Below are positions 34,631 through 43,916 of a stretch of 64,000 bases of DNA, piece by piece; the stretch's first letter is position 1, and each line of letters starts with the position of its first letter. Made by a program: the position numbers and the translations under genes. The DNA is from Acidithiobacillus ferridurans (GTDB lineage Bacteria > Pseudomonadota > Gammaproteobacteria > Acidithiobacillales > Acidithiobacillaceae). The notes below the pieces were generated by a model. It was not told the origin of the DNA, did not search any database, and saw only the letters and a list, made by a program, of their open reading frames with translations. The DNA lies in the NCBI RefSeq assembly GCF_003966655.1, contig NZ_AP018795.1:248001-312000 (forward strand). The letters run 5' to 3'.

Positions 34631-36541
34631 ATGTCCCCTTCTGATCACGAGAAACGTATTCGCAGCTTCCGCTTCCGACTAGGGGTGGCAGCCGGTCTGA
34701 TGTGGCTGGCGATACTGGTCGTCGTGCTGCGCATCGTGGACCTGCAGGTGCTGCATTATTCCAAATTTCGCACCCTGGCCTACGATAATCATGTGGCTCT
34801 CGTGCCCGTCGCACCGCCCCGCGGCCTGGTGCTGGCCGATCACGGCGCGGTGCTGGCCGAAAATGAGCCCACCTATGCCCTGGAAATCACCCCCGACCAG
34901 GTGCCCAAACTGCAGGACACATTGCAGCGACTGCAGCAATTGCTCGGGCTGGACGCGAACGATATGCGCCGCTTTCAGGAACGGCGCATGGGCAGGCCGG
35001 ATTTCGATCCGGTGGTGCTCAAGGCCGGTCTGACACCGGCACAGATCGCCGCGGTAGCCGTGCGCGCGTTGGATCTGCCCGGGGTGCAGGTGGTCGCCAT
35101 GCTTCATCGTCATTATCCCTACGACGCGCTCTTTTCCCACGTCGTCGGCTATGTCGGCCCGATTACCGCCACCGACCTCAAGGATTTTCGCGCCAGCAAC
35201 TATGTCGGACGCAACTACATCGGCAAGAATGGCCTGGAACGCTATTACGAACGCCAGCTCCGCGGCACCATGGGCTATCAGATCAAGGATATCAATGCAC
35301 GCGGCCTGCAGGTGGGCACCCTGCGCGAGATCCCGGCGCGCCCTGGTGAAAATTTACTCACCCACCTGCGGGTGCGGGTTCAGGAGGCGGGGGCACTGGC
35401 CCTACAGGGCAAGGGGTATCGCGGCGCAGTCGTCGCCATGAACCCGAACGATGGCGCTGTACTGGCCATGGTGACCAGCCCCAGCTTCAATGCCAACTGG
35501 TTCGTGGATGGTATCAGCACGGCCCACTGGCAGAGCCTCCTGGACAATCCGGGTCGCCCATTGATGAATCGCGCCGACAATGGCCTCTACCCGCCAGGTT
35601 CCTGCGCCAAGCCCTTTTATTCTGTAGAGGCGGTACAGGAAGGCATCATTGCGCCGGATTACCATACTTTCTGCGCGGGTAATTATCAGCTTGGCGGCCA
35701 TACCTACTGGGACTGGAACCGGGCAGGATTCGGCAACACCGGCCTGACCAAGGCACTGACCTGGTCGGTGGATGTTTTTTATTACAAACTTGCGGTGAAG
35801 ATGGGCATCGCCCTGCAGGACAAGACCCTGTGGCGATTTGGCTTCGGCAGCAAACCACCCATCGATCTGCCAGGGGGGGCCAGCGGCCTGGTACCCACCC
35901 CCGCCTGGAAGCAGGCGCATCTGCATGCCCCGTGGTACACCGGGGATTCCGTCATTCTCGGAATTGGCCAAGGGTATCTTCTGGAGAGCCCCCTGCAATT
36001 AGCGCGGGCGGTCTCCGCGCTCGCCAATGGCGGCTATCTGGTCCAGCCTCAGGTGGCCAAAGCCTTCGTCGATCCGGACAATGGCAGGGTGGAGCCCATC
36101 GCCGATGCGCCGCCCATCGACCTCCACATTTCCGCGGAGGCCATGCAGGCGGTGCGTAAAGGCATGGAGTCCTGTGTCACCAGCGGGACCTGCCATACGG
36201 TCGCCATCCCCGGCATCACCATTGCCGGGAAGACGGGCACCGCGCAAGTCCCGGTGGGGTACAAAAATGGTCACACCGTCTATAACAACGACTCTCTTTT
36301 TATCGGCTGGGCACCGGTACATCACCCCAAAATCGCCGTCGCCGTCGTGGTGGAATATGGTGGGCATAATGCCTGGCAAGCCCTGCCGGTAGCCCGCGCA
36401 GTGATCAACGCCTATTTACGGCCCGATGGAAAAATGCCGGAAACGGTTGCCGAAAAAACCGCGGCGCATTATGATGCGCCCCTTGCCATTGGGGAGAAAG
36501 GTTCTGTCAACCCTCGCCCCGCTCAACCCGCGATACCATAA
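34631..36541 (+). CDS. mrdA: Penicillin-binding protein 2 (elongation transpeptidase)
   Basis: PBP2, 636 residues, cross-links lateral-wall peptidoglycan with RodA. One N-terminal membrane helix (LGVAAGLMWLAILVVVLRIV), the dimerisation domain, then the transpeptidase. Catalytic motifs: Ser324-x-x-Lys327 in PPGSCAKP (most relatives have STFK or STIK, so Cys-Ala is unusual), SVD in TWSVDVFYY and KTGTAQV near residue 533. It is transcribed on its own side; mreBCD and rodA are not in the window. A gap of 12 bases separates it from rplY. Confidence 0.93.
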   Translation: MSPSDHEKRIRSFRFRLGVAAGLMWLAILVVVLRIVDLQVLHYSKFRTLAYDNHVALVPVAPPRGLVLADHGAVLAENEPTYALEITPDQVPKLQDTLQRLQQLLGLDANDMRRFQERRMGRPDFDPVVLKAGLTPAQIAAVAVRALDLPGVQVVAMLHRHYPYDALFSHVVGYVGPITATDLKDFRASNYVGRNYIGKNGLERYYERQLRGTMGYQIKDINARGLQVGTLREIPARPGENLLTHLRVRVQEAGALALQGKGYRGAVVAMNPNDGAVLAMVTSPSFNANWFVDGISTAHWQSLLDNPGRPLMNRADNGLYPPGSCAKPFYSVEAVQEGIIAPDYHTFCAGNYQLGGHTYWDWNRAGFGNTGLTKALTWSVDVFYYKLAVKMGIALQDKTLWRFGFGSKPPIDLPGGASGLVPTPAWKQAHLHAPWYTGDSVILGIGQGYLLESPLQLARAVSALANGGYLVQPQVAKAFVDPDNGRVEPIADAPPIDLHISAEAMQAVRKGMESCVTSGTCHTVAIPGITIAGKTGTAQVPVGYKNGHTVYNNDSLFIGWAPVHHPKIAVAVVVEYGGHNAWQALPVARAVINAYLRPDGKMPETVAEKTAAHYDAPLAIGEKGSVNPRPAQPAIP

Positions 36542-36553
36542 GGAGTCCAGAAA

Positions 36554-37162
36554 ATGACAGATTTTGCGATTGCGGCCCAGCCGCGCGAAGATATCGGCCG
36601 TCGTGCCAGCCGCCGCCTGCGCCGCACCGGCATGGTACCCGCCGTGCTCTACGGGGACGGCAAGGCCGCGCTGGGCATCAGCATTGAAGCCCGCCTGCTG
36701 CGCAAGCTGTTGCCCGACGAGCGCGCCTATACCCACATCATCACGCTGCAACTCCCCGGTCGCAATGAGACGGCCCTGATCCGCGATATTCAGATGCACC
36801 CTTATAAGGAGGAGGTCCTGCACATGGACTTCCTGCGCGTTCACGCTGGCGAACAAGTACGCTTGCATGTGCCCGTCCACTTCCTGAACGAAAGCACCTG
36901 CGCCGGCATCAAGGCAGGCGGAGTATTGCATCGCGCCCTGGTGGAAGTAGAAGTGGAAGCGCGGGTGGATCGCCTGCCGGAAGCCCTCCAGGTGGATATC
37001 GCCGGGCTGCACATTGGTGACAGCCTGCATCTGTCCCAGATCAGTGTGCCCGCCGGCGTGACACTGGTACCTTTGCTGCATGAAGACGACAAGGAAGTCG
37101 TCGCCATCCACAATCCGCGTACCGGTGCCGAGGCGGAAGAGGCCCCGGAGACCACCGCCTGA
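36554..37162 (+). CDS. rplY: Ribosomal protein L25 (general stress protein Ctc type)
   Basis: The long, two-domain L25/Ctc form, 202 residues: the 5S rRNA-binding L25 domain at the N-terminus (RREDIGRRASRRLRR-like block, then GMVPAVLYGDGKAAL) and the C-terminal beta domain ending in an acidic tail. ATG is preceded by AAGGAG. Followed at 6 bases by pth, the near-universal L25-Pth-YchF arrangement. Confidence 0.94.
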   Translation: MTDFAIAAQPREDIGRRASRRLRRTGMVPAVLYGDGKAALGISIEARLLRKLLPDERAYTHIITLQLPGRNETALIRDIQMHPYKEEVLHMDFLRVHAGEQVRLHVPVHFLNESTCAGIKAGGVLHRALVEVEVEARVDRLPEALQVDIAGLHIGDSLHLSQISVPAGVTLVPLLHEDDKEVVAIHNPRTGAEAEEAPETTA

Positions 37163-37168
37163 GGCCTT

Positions 37169-37738
37169 ATGGACTGGTTGTTGGCGGGCCTGGGTAACCC
37201 CGGCGCGGAATACGCCCGGACCCGCCACAATGCCGGTTTTTGGACGCTCCAAACCCTTGCGGATCGGGTCGGGGCGTCTTTGCGTATGGAGAAGCGCTGG
37301 CATTGTCTGGCCGCTACGGCGCGAGCTTCGGGACTGGAACTGGGGCTGTGTATGCCCCAGGATTTCATGAACCGCAGTGGCGGCCCGGTGCAGGCCATGG
37401 CGGCCTTTTATAAAGTACCCGCGGAACGGATTCTGGTGATGCATGACGAACTGGACCTGTTGCCGGGCACGGCGCGGCTGAAACGCGGTGGAGGTCATGG
37501 CGGCCACAATGGGCTCCGCGACCTCGAACGTGCCCTGGGCACACGGGATTACTGGCGACTGCGTATCGGCATCGGCCATCCGGGGCATAAGGACGCAGTC
37601 ATCCCTTATGTGCTGAGCGCTCCGCCGCCGGCGGATAAGGCCCTGATTGACGAGGCGATTGAACGCAGCCTCGGCGTACTTCCCGACTTTCTCTGCGGCC
37701 GCACGGATGCGGCGCAAAAAACCCTGCACAGCGATTAG
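37169..37738 (+). CDS. pth: Peptidyl-tRNA hydrolase
   Basis: Pth, 189 residues, frees tRNA from stalled peptidyl-tRNA. Catalytic residues are visible: Asn10 in GLGNPGAEY, His20 in TRHNAGF, and Asp in VMHDELDLLPG; the substrate-binding FMNRSGGPV and GGHGGHNGLRDL are present. It lies between rplY and ychF as in most proteobacteria. Confidence 0.96.
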   Translation: MDWLLAGLGNPGAEYARTRHNAGFWTLQTLADRVGASLRMEKRWHCLAATARASGLELGLCMPQDFMNRSGGPVQAMAAFYKVPAERILVMHDELDLLPGTARLKRGGGHGGHNGLRDLERALGTRDYWRLRIGIGHPGHKDAVIPYVLSAPPPADKALIDEAIERSLGVLPDFLCGRTDAAQKTLHSD

Positions 37739-37747
37739 GAGTTTCTT

Positions 37748-38839
37748 ATGGCTTTGGCCTGCGGCATCGTCGGCTTACCCAACGTCGGCAAATCCACCCT
37801 TTTCAACGCCATCACCAGGGCGGGCATCGCGGCGGAAAACTATCCCTTCTGTACGATCGAGCCCAATGTCGGGCTGGTTGCCGTTCCGGATCCCCGTCTT
37901 GAGGCCCTGTCAGAGATCGTCAAGCCACAGAAGGTACAGCACGCCACTATGGAGTTCGTGGACATCGCCGGGCTGGTGGCCGGTGCGGCGCAGGGCGAGG
38001 GTCTGGGCAACCAGTTTCTCGCCCATATCCGCGAGACAGACGCCATTGCCTTGGTCACCCGCTGCTTTGAGGACCCCAATGTAGTTCATGTGAGCGGTCA
38101 CGTGGATCCCGTGGCAGATCTGGAGGTGGTGCTGACGGAGCTGATTCTGGCCGATCTCGGCACCGTGGAGAAGGCGCAGGCACGGGTGGCGCGACAGGCC
38201 AAGGGCGGCAACAAGGACGCGGTGGCCGAAGTCGCCGCCATGGCCCGTCTCCTGCCCCATCTGAATGAAGGAAAGCCGGCCGCCAGCCTGAAACTGAACG
38301 GGGAGGAGCAAGAGCATCTGCGCGGCCTCTGTCTGCTGACCATGAAACCCCTCATGGTTATTGCCAATGTCGCCGAGAACGAGTTGCAGGGTGGCCCCTG
38401 GCGTGCGCCCCTGGAAGCCTGGGCGAGCGAACGGCACGCGAGTGTGGTGCCCGTCTGCGCCGCCATAGAATCAGAGCTGGCAGAACTGGAACCGGAGGAG
38501 CAAAGCGCTTTCTTGCAGGACTTGGGACTGGAGGAGCCCGGCCTCAAGCGCATCATCCGTGCGGCCTACCGTTTACTGGGTCTGCAGACCTACTTCACTG
38601 CCGGCGTCAAGGAGGTCCGCGCCTGGACCATCCCGGTGGGCGCCACAGCGCCACAGGCGGCGGGTGTGATCCACAGCGACTTCGAACGCGGCTTCATCCG
38701 CGCCCAGACCATCGCCTATGACGATTTCATCCGCTACAAAGGCGAACAAGGGGCGAAGGAAGCAGGCAAGATGCGCGCGGAAGGAAAGGAATATGTAGTG
38801 CAGGACGGAGATGTGCTGAACTTTTTGTTCAACGTGTAG
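37748..38839 (+). CDS. ychF: Redox-regulated ATPase/GTPase YchF (OLA1 family)
   Basis: YchF, 363 residues. The nucleotide-binding motifs are GLPNVGKST and [21 protein letters not shown] (seen in parts), followed by a coiled coil and a C-terminal TGS domain ending in [15 protein letters not shown]. It prefers ATP and influences translation and oxidative-stress responses. AGGAGTTTCTT precedes the ATG. It closes the L25-Pth-YchF group. Confidence 0.95.
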   Translation: MALACGIVGLPNVGKSTLFNAITRAGIAAENYPFCTIEPNVGLVAVPDPRLEALSEIVKPQKVQHATMEFVDIAGLVAGAAQGEGLGNQFLAHIRETDAIALVTRCFEDPNVVHVSGHVDPVADLEVVLTELILADLGTVEKAQARVARQAKGGNKDAVAEVAAMARLLPHLNEGKPAASLKLNGEEQEHLRGLCLLTMKPLMVIANVAENELQGGPWRAPLEAWASERHASVVPVCAAIESELAELEPEEQSAFLQDLGLEEPGLKRIIRAAYRLLGLQTYFTAGVKEVRAWTIPVGATAPQAAGVIHSDFERGFIRAQTIAYDDFIRYKGEQGAKEAGKMRAEGKEYVVQDGDVLNFLFNV

Positions 38840-38859
38840 GGAATACCGTCCAAAATAGA

Positions 38860-38887
38860 TTGCATATCGCGCGTTTTAACGTACACT
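38860..38887 (+). promoter_or_regulatory. Promoter of the XRE-cupin gene and Hyf-like operon
   Basis: TTGCAT (38860-38865) and TACACT (38882-38887) are 16 bases apart. The ATG at 38896 lies only 8 bases after the -10, so the message would be nearly leaderless. No Shine-Dalgarno sequence stands before the ATG, which agrees. Confidence 0.55.
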
Positions 38888-38895
38888 CTCCGCCC

Positions 38896-39438
38896 ATGGA
38901 ACAGGTCTGCAAAAAAATTCGGCAACTTCGCGAGGATAAGAGATGGTCCGTGCGCGGGCTGGCAGCGCGTGCCGAAATTTCACCCAGCGCCCTCTCGCAG
39001 ATCGAGGCCGGGCAGAACTCCCCCTCCATCGCCACGCTGGAAAAAATCTGCGCGGCGCTGCAGATTCCCATCGCCGCAATTTTCGATGACGGTGAAACGG
39101 CGGGTTTGCCATGGATCATGCGCAGCGGTGACCGACGCAAGTTTTACAGTGCCGGTTCCCACGCTTCACTAGAACCGCTGGCCCACGGCCTGCCGCAAAA
39201 GAAAATGCAACCGCTGCTGATGGTACTGGAACCGGGCGGAGAGTGTGGTGAGCACCCCTACACCAGCGCCGAAGGAGAAGAATTCACCATCGTCATCCGC
39301 GGGACAGCCGCTTTTGAGCAATCCGGGGTGGCCACGGAACTGGGGGAAGGCGACGCCATTTACTATGATCCGCGTCTGCCCCACAACTGGCACAACCGCG
39401 GCCACTCCGCAACAACCCTGTTGGTGGTGGTAGCCTAG
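38896..39438 (+). CDS. XRE-family regulator with C-terminal cupin domain
   Basis: A 180-residue transcription factor: an HTH-XRE domain at residues 1-65 (LAARAEISPSALSQIEAGQN) and a small cupin domain at about 105-180 with HPYTSAEGEEFTIVIRG and YYDPRLPHNWHN. Cupin-linked XRE proteins usually sense small organic ligands and regulate adjacent genes. Its TAG stop overlaps the GTG start of hyfB (TAGTG), so it is the first gene of the Hyf-like operon and probably its autoregulated controller. The ligand is unknown. Confidence 0.88.
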   Translation: MEQVCKKIRQLREDKRWSVRGLAARAEISPSALSQIEAGQNSPSIATLEKICAALQIPIAAIFDDGETAGLPWIMRSGDRRKFYSAGSHASLEPLAHGLPQKKMQPLLMVLEPGGECGEHPYTSAEGEEFTIVIRGTAAFEQSGVATELGEGDAIYYDPRLPHNWHNRGHSATTLLVVVA

Positions 39439-40916
39439 TGATCTCCTGCCTGCCTCTGGATCTCGCCACTGGGGCATTACTGCTCTGGCTGGGTCTCGGG
39501 CTACTGGGCTTTCTGCTGGGCGGCTGGCCAACCGCCGCCTGCCGGCTGATCTTCCCCCTCAGCAGCGTGGTTGCCCTGCTGCTGGCCATTGCCGGGTTCA
39601 GCGCGCTGACGGCCCCTCCAGACCAACTGCAACTGCGCGGGCCCCTGCCCGCCTTGCCTTGGTCTTTCCAGATCGATCCCCTCTCGGGATTTTTCCTGAT
39701 TCTGCTGGGATTGCTAGCCTTCGCGGTATCCCTTTTTGCCACGGGCTATTTCCGCACCCTTTCGGGACCGGCACTGCGTCGGCTCGTGCTCCAATACCAC
39801 ACCTTTCTGCTGGGGATGGGGCTGGTTCTGCTGGCGGCCAATGCCTTCACTTTCCTGGTCGCCTGGGAAGTCATGGCGCTGGCCTCGTATTTCCTGGTGG
39901 TGACGGAGCATGAGGAGGCGGGCAGCCGCCATGCCGGTTTCGTCTATCTGCTCATCGCCCACCTTGGGGCGCTGGCCATTTTGCTGGGCTTCGTCCTCCT
40001 CGCCGGAGCGGCCATAGCCCAGGGCGGGCCGTTCAGCGCCATGCTGCACGCCCCCCTCGATCCATTCTGGGCATCGGCCGCCTTTCTCCTGACCTTTTTC
40101 GGATTCGGTGCCAAGGCGGGCTTGCTTCCCCTCCACATCTGGCTGCCGGATGCCCATCCTGCCGCCCCCGCACCGGTCTCCGCGTTGATGAGCGGGGCCA
40201 TGCTGCAGATGGCCTTCTATGGCATGTTGCGCGTGGACTTTCTCTTTCTCGGCAAGCTGGCCTCGTGGTGGGGTCCCTTTGTACTGGGCGTGGGCCTGGC
40301 GACGGCCCTCTTCGGTGTGCTTTTCGCTGCCGTCCAGACCGACATGAAACGCCTGCTGGCCTATTCCTCCATAGAAAACATGGGGCTGATCATGGTGGCC
40401 TTCGGCCTCGCCCTGATCTTCCGCGCGCATGGACTCGGTGCCCTGGCGGCACTGGCTCTGGCCGCCGCCCTGTATCACGCCCTGAACCACGCCTTCTTCA
40501 AGGGTCTGCTTTTTCTCGGCAGCGGCAGCGTCCTGCACGGAGCGGGCAGCGTGGCCATGGATCGACTGGGCGGCCTGATCCGGCAGATGCCTCAAACCGC
40601 CTTTTTCATGCTCCTCGGCACCCTCGCCATCGCCGGGCTACCCCCCTCAACGGCTTCGTCTCTGAATGGCTGCTCCTGCAGGCATTCCTGCTGTCGCCTG
40701 CCTTGCCCCAAAGCACCCTCAGCGCGGTATTGCCCCTGGCGGCCTCCGGCGTCGTGCTGGCGGTAGCGCTGGCGGCCTATGCCATGGTCAAGTTTTACGG
40801 TATCGCCTTTCTCGGTCAGGCGCGCGGCGCACGGCATGCCCATGAGAGCGGACGCTGGGAACGCTCGGCCATGGCCCTGCTGAGTGTCGCCTGTATTGTC
40901 CTCGGACTTTTTCCGG
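39438..40916 (+). pseudogene. hyfB: hyfB-like membrane subunit, 5' part (frameshifted, then split by IS)
   Basis: The first 493 codons of a HyfB/NuoL-type antiporter-like subunit: repeated hydrophobic helices, the lysine-bearing GFGAKAGLLPLHIWLPDAHP and LLAYSSIENMGLI. Start is GTG at 39438, coupled to the XRE-cupin stop. The frame breaks at a run of six C (40641-40646): one more C would restore LPPLNGFVSEWLLLQ, which is what the other frame encodes up to 40916. There the IS4-family element begins. In the intact gene the frame continues at 42475 as GLFPGILLNML. The total would be about 660 residues, normal for HyfB. Confidence 0.9.
40908..40916 (+). repeat. 9-bp target-site duplication, left copy
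   Basis: TTTTTCCGG occurs immediately before the left inverted repeat and again directly after the right one at 42466-42474. This marks a single, recent transposition event into hyfB. Confidence 0.92.
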
Positions 40917-40994
40917 CTGAAGTTTAGACATGCAGCCTCCTCGCCAGCTTCTATGTGTGGCGATATGGCGTAGTAAATGTGGAGCAGGATTGAG

Positions 40995-42317
40995 TCAGGC
41001 GACCTTTTTGCGGGGTGGGTCATCGGTATCGGCCCAAAAGGCGGGGGCGGGGCACTGGAATTTCCCGGACTTCGGGTCGTAGCCCTTCCAGAATGGAACC
41101 CGCAGAAATTGCAGATGAAGCCATTGGGCCATGAGTCCTGCGGTGACAGGAGTAGCGATACGCCAGGGCGCTACTGCAGTCATGGGGAAATCTTCGGATA
41201 GGGTTTCGGCGAGGAGTTGCACCATGGACCAAGCGATGCAGCGGATTTGCATCCAGCGTTCCAAGACGGTGCGTTTTTGCTGCCAGAGGTTATGGATGCC
41301 CCACCAGCGTTTGAGATTGTGGAAGATCGGTTCGATCTGCCAGCGGTTGCTGTAGAGGACGACGATTTCGCTGGCGGTGAGATCCGTCTCGGAAGCGAGA
41401 TAGAGGCGGGTGGGAGACCACCGATGATGCTTTTCATCGTAGATCGCACTCCATACGGCACGGACCGGATGGCCGTTCAGGAATCGTGCATTGGCGATGA
41501 TGGATTGAAGACGGACCTTCTGCCGTTTCCCATAGAGATCCAGAGAGACGATCTCGGTGGGCAGCGCAGCCATGTCTTCCACGGTGTACTTGTTTCCATA
41601 TATCCGAGGACGCCCGCGTTGGGATGTCCTCGGCGGTGGGTCGCGGAGCAGTACAGTATCTTTGCGCACCTGGCCGATGAACTGGCCTGCCGGCTGCAGG
41701 CCGTGCTGACGCAACAGGGGCAAGAGCAGGCGCCGCCGCATGAACCAAGCATCGGTGAGCAACCGGACGGGTACGGGGATGTGGGGTATAAAGGCGCGCA
41801 GCAATGCTCCGGCGATTTTCAGCTTGTGGGTGTTGCCGGTACTGGGCACCAGGCGCAAGCGGATGGGAAAGGAAATGGCTTTGCCGGAACGGGTACGCAG
41901 GGTCAACGCCAGACCCACCCAATTCTGGGCGAGGACATAACTGGGGCGGTTGTGCTTATGACTGTGGTCGAAGCGGATGGCCGCGCCTGGGGCCTTGGTA
42001 GAGTGCCGCAGGACCATCGTGTCGTCGACGACTAACTCGACGATCAGGGGCTTGGGCAAGGACTGCAGGAGCCAGCGTACCTGGGTTATGGCCAACGCCT
42101 GTGTACGCAAGGACGCACGCTCCAGGAGTTTGTAATAGGTGGTCCAGTGGCAGCGGAGGGAGATGCTGCTGAGGGCGCGGGTGACCCAGCCTTCGGGCGA
42201 GATCAGGCAACCGCAAAGCAGCTCCACAAAACTGCGCCGCGAGCGGGGCGGCACGACCGTCAGAAAGTAGGAAATCCACTCCGAGAGGCGGAGGGCAACG
42301 AGACGATGAAAGGGCAT
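40995..42317 (-). CDS. IS4-family DDE transposase
   Basis: A 440-residue transposase with the DDE triad: Asp99 (VVDDTMVL), Asp189 (RLLTDAWFM) and Glu within YSNRWQIEPIFHNLK, which exactly matches the IS4 signature Y-(2)-R-(3)-E-(6)-K. The frame is intact from the ATG at 42317, so the element should be active. The region before the ATG holds strong hairpins that may limit translation. Confidence 0.93.
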   Translation of the reverse strand: MPFHRLVALRLSEWISYFLTVVPPRSRRSFVELLCGCLISPEGWVTRALSSISLRCHWTTYYKLLERASLRTQALAITQVRWLLQSLPKPLIVELVVDDTMVLRHSTKAPGAAIRFDHSHKHNRPSYVLAQNWVGLALTLRTRSGKAISFPIRLRLVPSTGNTHKLKIAGALLRAFIPHIPVPVRLLTDAWFMRRRLLLPLLRQHGLQPAGQFIGQVRKDTVLLRDPPPRTSQRGRPRIYGNKYTVEDMAALPTEIVSLDLYGKRQKVRLQSIIANARFLNGHPVRAVWSAIYDEKHHRWSPTRLYLASETDLTASEIVVLYSNRWQIEPIFHNLKRWWGIHNLWQQKRTVLERWMQIRCIAWSMVQLLAETLSEDFPMTAVAPWRIATPVTAGLMAQWLHLQFLRVPFWKGYDPKSGKFQCPAPAFWADTDDPPRKKVA

Positions 42318-42329
42318 GACAGTGATTCC

Positions 42330-42381
42330 GAGAAGCCTAAAACGCTTCTCATTGGCCGACCCTTTTTTACAAGGGTCGGCC
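42330..42381 (-). promoter_or_regulatory. Two hairpins before the transposase start
   Basis: GAGAAGC/GCTTCTC (42330-42350) and the 9-bp stem GGCCGACCC/GGGTCGGCC (42354-42381) lie just upstream of the transposase ATG at 42317. Such structures in insertion-sequence leaders often hold transposase expression down, including against read-through transcripts. That function is inferred. Confidence 0.55.
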
Positions 42382-42425
42382 GCACGGCACTATCACTGTG
42401 TCAAGCACTTTCGTAGCAAAAATAG

Positions 42426-42448
42426 AAAAAACCCGGCGGAGCCGGGCT
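42426..42448 (-). terminator. Inbound terminator at the IS right end
   Basis: On the minus strand CCCGGC TCC GCCGGG is followed by TTTTTT, a textbook intrinsic terminator lying between the right inverted repeat and the transposase. It would stop outside transcripts entering the element on the transposase strand. Confidence 0.7.
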
Positions 42449-42465
42449 GTATGTCTAAACTTCAG

Positions 42466-42474
42466 TTTTTCCGG
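42466..42474 (+). repeat. 9-bp target-site duplication, right copy
   Basis: TTTTTCCGG, identical to the copy at 40908-40916, directly follows the right inverted repeat. Confidence 0.92.
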
Positions 42475-42977
42475 GTATTTTGTTGAATATGCTGCATCCC
42501 GTGCTGCAGGAGATGCTCGGCCAAGGCTTCGCCGTCCAGCACGGGCTGTGGCTGACTCCGGTCTCCGCGCAACGCGCCAGTTACAGTCCGATCATTTTCT
42601 TCCTCGGCATAGCCACCGCCCTGGGACTGGGTTTTCTCCTGATCTGGAGCTTCTTTGGCCGGCCCCTGCGGCGGGTGCCGGTCTGGTCCTGCGGCTTTCC
42701 CGTCCGGACGTCGGCCATGCAGGATAGCCCACTGGGATTTGCGCAACCCCTGCTGCGCATCTTCGCCCCGCTGTATCAGGCGGGACGAGAGGCGGACGGC
42801 GCCGGCCGCTGGCGAATGCGGATCGGAGAACCTTTGTACCGTGGCTTCTATCAACCCCTGAACCTTGTTGCCTTCTGGCTCTCGGCTCAGGTGCTGCGCC
42901 TGCAGCAGGGCCGCATCACCCTGTATCTGCTCTACAGCTTCCTGACCCTGCTGGTCCTGCTGGCGATCTGGCGATGA
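42466..42977 (+). pseudogene. hyfB: hyfB-like membrane subunit, 3' part after the IS
   Basis: After the right target duplication the hyfB frame resumes (GILLNMLHPVLQEML) and runs to the natural stop at 42977. It covers the last 165 or so residues, with one amphipathic and two or three membrane helices (IIFFLGIATALGLGFLLIW). A TTG at 42480 could start translation of this piece alone, but it lacks the proton-channel core. Its last bases overlap the start of hyfC by 4. Confidence 0.88.
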
Positions 42978-43915
42978 CGGGCATACTGCTGGAACTGGCA
43001 CAGGTACTGCTGGTGGCATTTCTGGCGCCACTCTTTGCGGGGTTGCTGCGGGCCTTGCGGGCGATCCTGCAAAACCGGCGACCGGCAGGCTGCTGGCAGA
43101 ACTACCGTGATCTGTATCGTCTGTTCCATAAAGAATCTCTACAGGCCGACGGCACGTCCTGGCTCTTCCGCTTTGCCCCTTATGCAATTTTCGGGGCGTT
43201 CTGTCTGGCGGCGGCGATCATCCCCATCCTTGCCACCGGCCTGCCTCTGGCACCCGCCGCCGACGTCATCGCCTTGGTGGGTCTGTTCGCCCTGGCACGG
43301 GTTTTTCAGGTGCTGGCAGCCATGGACACGGGGACGCCCTTCGCCACCCTGGGCGCCCATCGGGAAATGCTGATCGCCGGACTCGCGGAGCCCGCCCTGC
43401 TGGCCACACTCTTTACGGCGTCCCTGCTCTCCCGGTCCACTTCGCTGAGCGTGATCGTGGCCCATCTGGAGCAACTGCGCTTCGCCCTGCACCCCAGCAT
43501 GGTTTTCGCGGCCGCCGCCTTTTTCATCGTGCTGTTGGCGGAAAATGCGCGGATTCCCGTGGACAATCCCGCTACCCACCTGGAACTGACCATGATTCAC
43601 GAAGCCATGCTCCTGGAGTACTCGGGGCGGCATCTCGCACTCATGGAGTGGGCGGCGCAGATCAAGCTGACGCTCTATGTGGCCATCGGTATTGCGCTGT
43701 TCCTGCCCTGGGGTATCGTGCCCATCGCAGAAGTCGCGATACTGCCCGTGACCCTGCCGGTCCTGCTGCTGAAATTCGCGGGCGCCGCCGTGATCCTGGC
43801 ATTGATCGAAACCTTGCTCGCCAAGCTCCGACTTTTCCGCGCCCCGGAGTTCATGGCCACCGCCTTTCTGCTCGGGGTTATCGGCCTTTTGACTTTTTTC
43901 ATGCTGGGGGCATGA
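42974..43915 (+). CDS. hyfC: HyfC-like (NuoH-type) membrane subunit
   Basis: A 313-residue membrane protein of the NuoH/HycD/HyfC family that links the membrane arm to the soluble arm in complex I-like enzymes. It has about eight helices, with the conserved loop QNYRDLYRLFHKESL near residue 42 and the charged ENARIPVDNPATHLELTMIHE block near residue 195, here seen in parts such as ARIPVDNPATHLELTMIHEA. The start overlaps the hyfB stop by ATGA. The gene itself is intact. Confidence 0.92.
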   Translation: MTGILLELAQVLLVAFLAPLFAGLLRALRAILQNRRPAGCWQNYRDLYRLFHKESLQADGTSWLFRFAPYAIFGAFCLAAAIIPILATGLPLAPAADVIALVGLFALARVFQVLAAMDTGTPFATLGAHREMLIAGLAEPALLATLFTASLLSRSTSLSVIVAHLEQLRFALHPSMVFAAAAFFIVLLAENARIPVDNPATHLELTMIHEAMLLEYSGRHLALMEWAAQIKLTLYVAIGIALFLPWGIVPIAEVAILPVTLPVLLLKFAGAAVILALIETLLAKLRLFRAPEFMATAFLLGVIGLLTFFMLGA

Positions 43916-43916
43916 C

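Larger units (their letters stand above)
40917..42465. mobile_element. Complete IS4-family insertion sequence, 1,549 bp
   Basis: The element is bounded by perfect 15-bp inverted repeats, CTGAAGTTTAGACAT at 40917-40931 and its complement at 42451-42465, and flanked by 9-bp direct repeats TTTTTCCGG. It carries one transposase gene on the minus strand, an inbound terminator at its right end and two hairpins before the transposase start. Size, ends, target duplication and the transposase signature fit the IS4 family. It interrupts hyfB. The intact ends and identical repeats show that the insertion is young. Confidence 0.93.
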
